NCBI GenBank assembly: GCA_035222895.1
Contig: JAVYIG010002738.1
Location: 166,504-230,503, forward strand
Direction of reading: 5' to 3'
Origin: Strongylocentrotus droebachiensis
Lineage: Eukaryota; Echinodermata; Echinoidea; Camarodonta; Strongylocentrotidae
Length of the DNA stretch: 64,000 nt
Part shown: one piece after another, positions 56,080 through 64,000 of the stretch
How positions within the stretch are numbered: position 1 is the stretch's first letter
Layout of the letters: each line of letters begins with the position of its first letter
The notes under the pieces: generated by a model
What the model was told of the DNA's origin: nothing
The model's database searches: none
The model's input: only the letters and a program-made list of their open reading frames with translations
Made by a program: the position numbers and the translations under genes

Positions 56080-58060
56080 GGGTTTTATACATCAAATTAT
56101 CGTCGGATGAGCATAATTTTATACCTTATTTGTGAGACTGGGCAGGTCACGAATTGGCGTGGGGTCCAGGAGGCGGAGCCCCCGGAAGCTCAGGGTTTTG
56201 GGCAATAAATAACGGTCAGATGAGCATATTTTCATACCTTATTCGTGACACTGGCAGGACACAAATTGGTGTTGGGTCCAGGGGGCGGAGCCCCAAGAAG
56301 CTCAGGGGTTTTATACATCAAATTATCTTCAGATGTGCATATTTTATACCTTATATGTGACACTGGCAGGTCACGAATTGGCGTGGGGTCCAGGGGACGG
56401 AGCCCCCTAAAGCTCATGGGATTTGGGCAATAAATAATGGTCAGATGAGCATATTTGTATACCTTATTTTGTGACACTGGCTGGTCACAATTTGGAGTTG
56501 GGTCCAGGGGGCGGAGCCCCAGAAGCTTAGGGTTTTATACATCAAATTATCGTCGGATGAGCATAATTTTATACCTTATTTGTGAGACTGGCAGGTCACG
56601 AATTGGCGTGGGGTCCAGGAGGCGGAGCCCCCGAAGCTCAGGGTTTGGGCAATAAATAACGGTCAGATGAGCATATTTTCATACCTTATTCGTGACACTG
56701 GCAGGACACAAATTGGTGTTGGGTCCAGGGGGCGGAGCCCCAAGAAGCTCAGGGGTTTTATACATCAAATTATCTTCAGATGTGCATATTTTATACCTTA
56801 TATGTGACACTGGCGGTCACGAATCCAGGGGACGGAGGCCCCTAAAGCTCATGGGATTTTGAGCAATAAATAATGGTCAGATGAGCATATTTGTATACCT
56901 TATTTGTGACACTGGCTGGTCACAATTTGGAGTTGGGGTCCAGGGGGCGGAGCCCCAGAAGCTCAGGGGTTTTATACATTAAATTATCGTCATAAGAGCA
57001 TATTTTGAAACCTATTTGTTACACTGGCAGGACACAAATTGGTGTTGGGTCCAGGGGCGAGCCCTCAGAAGCTCAGGGGTTTATACATCAATTTATCGTC
57101 AGATGCAGGCGCGTACGCAAGGGGGGGGGGGGTTAAACCCCCCCCCCCCCCTTCAGTTTTTTGTATGTGTGTATTTTGGATCAAACCCCCCCCCCCCTTT
57201 GTAATTTATTTTTAATTAATTTTTATTTAATCATGCCTACGGCCTGACCTAAAAAAAGGTGACCTTACCCCACCCCCCCCCCCCCCCCCCCCCCGACGAA
57301 GCAAAATTTCAAATTGTCCAATTTAGAGACAATTATTTTATACCTTATATGTGACACTGGCAGGTCACGAATTGGCGTGGGGTCCAGGGGACGGAGCCCC
57401 CTAAAGCTCAGGGGTTTTGGGCAATAAATAACGGTCAGATGAGCATATTTTTTATACCTCATTTTCGACCACTGGCAGGTCGTGAATTGACGTGGGGTCC
57501 AGGAGACGGAGCCCCCGGAGGCTCAGGAGTGTTAGGCAATATATTACGGTCAGATGAGCATCCAGGGGCTTGCCTTATGGCCATTGGTTGGGTTCGGGGG
57601 GGGGGGGGCAGAGCCCCGGAAGCTCAGGGCTTTAGGCATTTAATTACGTCAGATGAGCACCTTATTTGTGACACTGGCAGGTAACTAATTGGCGTGGGGT
57701 CCAGGGGCGGAGTCCCAGAAGCTCAGGGGTTTTAGGAATTTTATAACGGTCAGACAAGCATGCAGGGGCCCGCCTTAGGGCCCCTGGTGGGGTCGAGGGG
57801 GTGAGCCCCGGTTTTAGGCATTTAATTACGGTCAGATGAACATATTTGTATACCTTATTTGTGACACTGGCAGGACACTAATTGGCGTGAGGTCCACGGG
57901 GCCGAGACCCCAGAAGCTCAGGGGTTTTATGCATTAAATTACCGTCAGATTAGCATCCAGCCGTCCGCCTTAGGGCCCTAGGTGGGGGGGTCCAGGGGGC
58001 CAGATCCACCGGAAGTCAAGGGGTTTTAGGCATTTAATTACGGTCAGATGAGCATATTTT
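56080..58060 (+). repeat. ~112-bp tandem array with higher-order structure
   Basis: The unit reads GAATTGGCGTGGGGTCCAGG, then GGCGGAGCCCC, GAAGCTCAGGGGTTTT, GGTCAGATGAGCATATTT, ATACCTTATTTGTGACACTG. About 16-17 units. Four variants recur as a block: the GGTTTTATAC variant with CGTCGGATGAGC starts at 56081, 56531 and about 56968, i.e. a higher-order period near 440-450 bp. Beyond ~57540 a different variant with GGGCCCGCCTTAGGG appears. At 57118-57300 the array is broken by G/C runs. Confidence 0.85.
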
Positions 58061-58178
58061 GATACCTTTGATTCTTTCCCCCTTTTATTTCCTTCTCTTT
58101 TTTCCCTTCCTTTTTTTTTTCTTCTTTTTTTTTTGCAGGGGGGGGGGGGGGCCGCCTCCCCCCCCTGGATCCGCCACT
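58061..58178. repeat. CT-rich tract and hAT-like terminus
   Basis: A TTTCCTTC-type low-complexity tract, a G-run, then CCCCCTGGATCCGCCACTG ending at 58178, the counterpart of the terminus at 51735. Confidence 0.55.
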
Positions 58179-58720
58179 GCTCCACTTCATTAATTATTGC
58201 ATTTCTTATTTACCTTCTCTCATCTTGTATCCCTCTTTCTCTTTTTTCTTTTCTTTCCTTCTTTTTCACTTCCTTTTCCTTTCCTTCTTTTTTCTTCCCT
58301 CCCTTCTTCTCCTTTCTTTCTCTCTTTTGCCGACAAATACCTGCGCTAGCTACGCTGTTTGGTTCTCGTTCTCTAAAACACTCAAATACCCCTATTTGTG
58401 AAATGTGTCAAGTTTAGACAATGTTCTATCAAGGCATTTGCTTCCCATGTGGAATTGCCCCTTGATTGCCAAATGAGGGCAGCAATCATAAACGGTGGTC
58501 TCTTTACAAGAGTCTTACTATGACTAGCAGCCTTTTCATACACATCTAAAATTCATCGTATCTGCAGATGATTAGTTTAAACGTGTTTAACTCTTTTCCC
58601 TGTTAGTAGAGGCTACTATGAAATCCCGTGAGATAATCGTGCCAAAATTGATTTTTTTTTTTGGCTAACTTTGTCAATTTCGGGTGCTGAATCTAAAAAA
58701 ATTTGGTACCATTTTTTTCG
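58179..58720. other. Unassigned
   Basis: A CT-rich tract to about 58330, then non-coding sequence with nothing recognised. Confidence 0.3.
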
Positions 58721-58729
58721 ACCACGTCT

Positions 58730-59100
58730 TGGGCAGCCATTTTGAATTTCAAAATGGCCACCATAAATAGTTGCATTTTGAGCATTATTTCCATATTATA
58801 GACATCATAGAAGGTTCAAATTTCGGATAAAAAGCATGGCATTGATGTCTGATATAGTAATACAAATTTCCATGAAAATTGTGCTTTGTTCCGGATAAGC
58901 CGCCATTTTGAATTTCAAAAATGGCCGCCATTGTTAGCCTATTTCAACTTGAATATCAAGTTAGAAGTGCATGGAAAGGTTAAAACTTGTTATAGTATCA
59001 TCATTATGATGATATACGTGCTTTAAAAGGAAATACATGCTTCGTTTAATGATGACCATTCTAATTAGCCGCCATCTTGAAATTCAAAATGGCCGCCATA
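58730..59100. repeat. Palindromic AAATGGCCGCCAT repeats
   Basis: CCATTTTGAATTTCAAAATGG at 58737-58757 and related inverted repeats near 58904-58933 and 59070-59097 recur every ~165 bp. Each is a self-complementary 20-30-bp box in otherwise diverged units. They lie just beyond the 3' end of the minus-strand CXC-domain pseudogene. Confidence 0.65.
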
Positions 59101-59420
59101 ATATGGTATTTCAGATTTGTAACACATATTGGGTATTGGAGCGCTTAAAATGCGAAATCAATCATTTTGGAAGGCATGTGATTCTAGAATCAATCACGGC
59201 AGTCAACTCCTGCTTTATATTGCGATATGTTGAATTGAATAATGACATATAATGCATGGCATAACCTGAGACTGATATATCATGCGATTGTGATTTCAAA
59301 GACCAAATGTCTACCAAATGTACCTCCTTACAACTGTGTCTAAAATGACAACTAATCTAATGGATGTGAGTTTAGTTGCGACGTTGAAACAACAATTTCT
59401 TATAATCTACAATTTTATAT

Positions 59421-59735
59421 TCACCTAGTCAACATCGGGCTATTCACATCATAGTCCTGTGTATTTTCACAGTCACAACACTTGCATAGGGCTGTGCAAG
59501 GCAGATGGTTCTTCTTGCAAGAGCAATGGCTTTTGCATTCCTTCCGACATGAGCATTTGACCAATTCCATGACTGCCTTCGGCGCAGGAAGCTCTAAACA
59601 CTTGGTTGCACTGAATGTTCCTTCTGGGGAAAGCTCCCATCCATTTCCATCTAGAGGGGGCAGCTTTGGTTTTGGAACTTTGTATCCCTTGTTGACTCTG
59701 GCTACGAAGTTTGCCCTCTGGATGTGTGGTGTCAA
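59421..59735 (-). pseudogene. C-terminal CXC-like domain of the large pseudogene
   Basis: The last open piece has VPKPKLPPLDGNGWELSPEG, PAPKAVMELVKCSC, and then nine cysteines in C-x-C-x3-C-x3-C-x-C spacing. It ends at a stop at 59421. Such cysteine arrays bind zinc in tesmin/TSO1-type DNA-binding proteins. Here it is the tail of a broken gene; the domain itself is intact. Confidence 0.7.
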
Positions 59736-62700
59736 GGATCCAAGGGTTGGTGGAGCTTTTCTGCCTCAAGATTTTTTGCCCTGAATAACTCCCATCTAAG
59801 GTCACTCACTTTTGTGGCTTTGCTGTTTCTAGCATACACCTTGCAGACAAAGTCTTCCAAGACTGATAACACACTTTCCTGGTTGAAAGTCTTCTTCACC
59901 TAATGTTTGGAATGCATGGACTATGTCACATTCTGGGTCAAGGCCCAAATACCTGCTTGATCCATCTGCTCTTTGAGATGCCTGCAAATTTACCCACCCC
60001 AATCGGCACCACTGAATGCATGTAGACCAAGCACAACCTTTGCTTTTTTCGCTACCAACTGCAGAACATCTCTCAGCAATGTCAATTGTACGTTTCGCAT
60101 TCCCTTTCCAGTGATGAAGCAAAGGCGACCTAAGACATTGTGTGTAGAACAAAGATCCATCAGATATACAAAGACGTCAGTGTCTGGAGAATAAACATCA
60201 TATCTATGATGTTCTCTGCTGCTTTTGAGGTAGCATCCAGTACATGCAATGGGATGAGTGTATCCGCTTCCTCATGTGTGTGATGGGTGAGTTCTGGATC
60301 AAACATATCTGGCTTGTTGGAATATGTAGCATTTCCGTAGACGACAACAACGTTCTTGCTACTATTTGTATACTCATGCAGAACAGCCTTTCCAAGATAT
60401 TCTGTCAGTTGCGACTTGGTGTAGTTGTGAGACAGAAGAGTCTTCAGTGAAACGAGCTTGATGTTGTATTGTCCTTGATATCAAACTTCACTGGTTCAAT
60501 ACCTGCAGTCCTTTTTCCTCTAGTCTGTGCCTTGAGGGAATCATCAATGTATCTATCAAAGATAACACGTGCTTCATCGTACTGGGATGCAATTTTCCTT
60601 ATGCTCCTAAAAAAAAAGCAGCAGCAAAGTCGGAGCAGTCAACCATTGATGGGGACTTTCTTTATGGCCTGGACAACTGCCATGGCATCGATGATGCACA
60701 GTTTGTCTGTTTTCTTGTCTTCTCCTGATGTCTCTATGTTGGGTGAATCTTGCTGCTCATTGATCTGGTCTTCAGACTGACTATTCGGTTCAGTTCCATA
60801 GGTTTTCTATGGCATGGATGAAAGAGCTTTTGTCTGATGGGATAAGGAGAAGGCCATCTGAGGTAAATAGCGACCTAGGAATGACAGAAAATTCATATTT
60901 TCCAATTGTGTCACCCAGGTGAATGTATCATTCCAGGTCTGGACTGCTGAACAACGAGAAATCTTGCAAGAAGTTGGCGATCCTCTCTTAGCTTGACGAG
61001 CTTGGCTCCAATCTTACACTGTGTCTTCTTTCTGCAAGAGCTGAATGTCTTCAGTTTGGCCTTCCTCATTGGGTCCCAGATAGATTTCTTGGCCGATGAC
61101 TCAACTATTCTGTCAGATACAAATTCTTGGAACATGATCTTTCCCTTTACATCTCTTTCAAGAATGTCCTCCTTGAAAGCTTCAGGAACTTGCATGTTAG
61201 ATACCATATTCATCAGCTTCATTGACCTGATTTCAAATGGATTGCCCTCGCAGTGTCGTATGATTGCTTTCTTGATTGTTGAGGAATTTCTGTGCATGCG
61301 AAGAGCCACAGAACCACTGAGCTGATAGTGCTCCTTCGTAGTTTGAGAGTCATTGGTGGTACAACAGTAAGCACCTTGGAAGTTTTGAATGAGGATGACC
61401 AATTCAGGGGCAATCAGGAAAAACCTACCCAGTGCTTCTTCATTTTGTGTTATTCCAGTGATGCCGCCAGCTACTTTCACTTCCCTGATCAGCTGTTCCA
61501 ATGTTTGGTCAACAAATAGGTTCGTGAATGGGATGCCAGATTTAGTGACCATGAAGTCCCCTGCCTTTAGTGCATCCCAAGTAGTAGGATCAGATGTCTT
61601 CAGCGAATGCATTTGAAGAAGATAGATTGGCACGAGCCTAGCATACTTGTATAAGTCATGTGCAAAGTAGTACTTGACCTGCTCTTCCATGGAAGCGAGA
61701 TGCAGCTCCCAGTTCCCCTGTCTGCTAGCTCGAATCACATGCAGTAAACTCTCAACTTGCTTCATGTAGTTGAGTAAGAATGTTGCCATCTCGTCATTCT
61801 CTTGGATGATTGTGGTTTGATAATGCTCTTTAATCATCGAAGTTACCTCCTCAAAAACCTGTTTAATGTCACTATCTCTCTCGTGTAACTTCTTACGAAG
61901 CTCTTCGCATTTCTTAATCATGCTGTCCAAGTGCTCATGATGTACTGATGCTTCAAACAGGAGATCATAGCACGCCATGATGTTGGTCATGTGGAATTCA
62001 ATACCACGTTTGAACCACTTTCCAGTGAATATTTGGCGGATCGTTGAAGGGGAAAAGAGGCCTGCTTCAATGCTAATAGATTCCAAGCCACTGTCCTCGA
62101 GATATTTTGCAATTGCATGCAGTGATGCGAAGCAGGCATGGAGTTCACCAATTCGAAGAATCCAGTTCTTGTTCCCTGTGGAAGATTGAAGTTTGGTTGC
62201 TCTCTCATACAATCAAGATCAAGGGTGATGACTGTTTTCTTATGAGGACCAACCACAGCAGCTGATATCCCTTGAGCAAGACTTAAGATTGTAAAGAGAG
62301 TTGAATAGTCAGTGGGAGGTCGGCGTAACAGAGGAGCAACAATCGCACTCTTTGTCAAGGATTGATTTCCTTTCTGCTGTGCCTGAACGAGTAAGGAATT
62401 GGTGCTGCCCAGGTTGGCACTACTGTCTTCTTCAGTGCTTTGGCTGATGAGTGTACACCAGGTCCTTCAGAAGTTTTAGTGCTTCCTTCACTTTGTTCAA
62501 TCCATGGACTCTGGAATTCCCCACCTGAATTGTCTAGACTAGGAGTTGTCATTGCCATAGGCAGTTCAATATCCGAAACAAGGTAATGTTCAAAAGTTGC
62601 ACTGAAGTAACCGACGCCAAAGATTGCTCGTCCTCAGGTTGTGTATCACTGTTCTGATCAGAATGGACGTGGAGGCTAGTCTCATCATCACTTGATTGTT

Positions 62701-64000
62701 CTGTAAGCGGTGATTGACTATCAAGAGGCTCAGTCAGTTGAGAAATATCAATGTGTAGAGATTCATTTGCAGCTACAGGGTGTGCTGCACTTGAAGTTGT
62801 ATTTGACCTTGTAGAAAAGGATGCCATGAACCACGCCTTGTCATACATCTCATTTTCGCTGATGGCATGCTGAAAGGAGCCAAACTCAAATGAACTGGCA
62901 GTGATTGTTTTGACTTCAAGAGATGGTGGATGCTGTAGTTTGATGTCTACAGCAATGGGTTTGACATCGTCTGGAATCCGGAGTGGTTCACTGACCGGGA
63001 GACCTGTGGTTGAGTCACTATCCCCACCCTGTTTCTGATTGATTACCAGAATGGTACCATGGAGAGTGTTCTGACCGTCGGCAGTGTTTTCAAGGAAGTC
63101 AATATTGTCCGCTGCGAAAAATAGAGACTTTCCTTCTCAATGAAAGGTGGCAAACAAAACCCACCAGATGTCTCCATCCTTTCTGCAACTCCACTGGCAA
63201 TCCGCTTTTCAATTTGCAGCACCTTATCATACGAGCATCCAATGTTCAAATGGGATAGAAGATCAACTAGATCTTTACTTCTTGTCTTCTTGTGTATTGT
63301 GAGTGCCAATCCTACTGATAACGGCGTTTCATGCCTCCTTCTGAATTCGGCATCTGATTCTGGTGAATATGCTGCTTGACGGTCAGTCTGAAGTTAAGCA
63401 ACATTTGCTGCGCCATAAGATTGACTGCTTTTCTTGATGATTGGCTACGTCCTCCCTTAATGCCTACGCATTTTGTGCCAAAGAGAACCCAACGAAGGAA
63501 ACTGGTCAGTAGAGGAGGATGCTGAAATTCTGACATCGACTGGATACCTGTAAATTTCCATTTAGCAGATGAAGATGCAAGTGCCTTTCTTAGTATCGTA
63601 GCTGCTTCCTGAAGACATTCAACATCAGCTTCTTCTGTTTGTTGCTCATGAAGTTCAGAAACAGTTTTTCAAAGCAGCTTTTCACCTACGAGAAGTTCAC
63701 TTTCATTGGCACGATGTGATTTTATGAAATTTACTCCTTCAATGTTTTCTGATATTATTGCTTTCAGGTGTTTTTGTGGTGATAAGGTCGGGTCGATGTC
63801 ATTGTCAGCAAGGAATGAAACGTACAACTCATTAACTTCATTCATCGTCACAGTAAACCCTTCATTCAAAGAAACATTTCACAGCATTCAATATGTCAAT
63901 ATCAGCAATATGTTTGCCAATGTTTAATTTGGACCTCATCTCTGAGTTGGAGTAGCCCTGTACCTTTCGCTCATGATCCCTAGACAATTTCTGTGATACA
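59421..64000 (-). pseudogene. Large uncharacterised repetitive protein with nuclease-like and CXC-like domains, frameshifted, 5' end outside window
   Basis: Minus-strand homology is continuous but broken into at least nine frames. Order from the N-terminal side: LNIGKHIADIDILNAVKCF (~63930); FGTKCVGIKGGR (~63470); LALTIHKKTRSKDLVDLL and CSYDKVLQIEKRIASG (~63300-63200); an ADNIDF...TLHGTILV block (~63080); PPTDYSTLFTIL and VITLDLDCMR (~62310-62210); a 433-codon open stretch 60911-62212 with RIGELHACFASL, YARLVPIYLL and EQLIREVKVAGGITGITQNE; VNSVIP-like EFSVIPRSLF (~60870); HEEADTLI (~60280), PDTDVFV (~60185), a HAFSGADWGGKFAG-type block (~60000); and a C-terminal CSCRKECKSHCSCKKNHLPC domain (~59500). 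The EEADT/DTDV/GAD series resembles PIN/FEN nucleases, and the Cys domain resembles tesmin/TSO1 CXC. I recall multicopy homologues in cnidarians, aphids and fish, which suggests a mobile gene. Confidence 0.7.

Noticed and set aside
59473..60450. Plus-strand and alternate-frame peptides over the CXC pseudogene
   Set aside because: Antisense or out-of-frame shadows; the conserved motifs are all on the minus strand.

Overview
This is a gene-poor, repeat-dense stretch of an animal genome. Base composition, single-exon GT31 glycosyltransferase genes and the mix of LINE, SINE, hAT, TTAA-type and foldback-type elements suggest a marine invertebrate deuterostome. An echinoderm, probably a sea urchin, is my best guess: the TGACCTTTGACCTT repeat ending in a GCGGCGCC / GCGAGAC motif and foldback elements with tandem-subrepeat arms (the TU elements) are both known to me from sea urchins. 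The organism assignment is inference.

Region by region. Positions 1-531 hold a dispersed repeat with a 34-bp perfect palindrome; a shorter, inverted relative lies at 47312-47745. Positions ~529-18250 and ~19578-32765 are two copies of one tandem segmental duplication. Each copy carries a decayed LINE reverse transcriptase piece, a tRNA-derived SINE, an ~0.85-1.1 kb inverted-repeat element with nuclear-receptor-like DR1 sites, and one intact beta-1,3-galactosyltransferase-like gene (6197-7333 and 25835-26950). Because the two copies differ, they act as mutual empty sites. Several insertions can therefore be delimited to the base: TTAA elements at 16430-17850 and 23746-24111, a TA element at 18021-18216, and a 2.6-kb DNA element at 29883-32471 that carries a 2-kb minisatellite. 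An L2-like LINE (8256-9083) sits exactly at the edge of homology.

Positions 33370-34710 are a nest of palindromic MITEs, one inside another inside a third. Positions 34850-38300 hold dispersed repeats, a 447-bp direct duplication and a LINE C-terminal remnant. Positions 38470-39420 hold a degenerate tandem repeat with coding-like acidic motifs. Positions 40690-46068 are a LINE of the restriction-like-endonuclease class, split by a 4.6-kb foldback element (40982-45568). The arms of that element are arrays of a 26-bp repeat, it has a 9-bp target duplication, and a complete hAT-like element sits in its middle.

Positions 47300-51700 contain fragments of several LINEs and a second TTAA family. 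Positions 51735-58180 contain poly-C/G-rich hAT-like termini and two inverted arrays of a ~112-bp repeat, with a ~450-bp higher-order period in the right one. Positions 59421-64000 (minus, continuing off the window) are a heavily frameshifted copy of a large, uncharacterised, repetitive protein family. It has an acidic-motif block resembling PIN/FEN nucleases and a C-terminal cysteine-rich CXC-like domain.

Only the two galactosyltransferases look like functional host genes. Almost everything else is mobile DNA or its wreckage. The most interesting parts are the foldback element inside the LINE, the minisatellite-carrying transposon, the sharply localised divergence between the two glycosyltransferases, and the large CXC-domain pseudogene.
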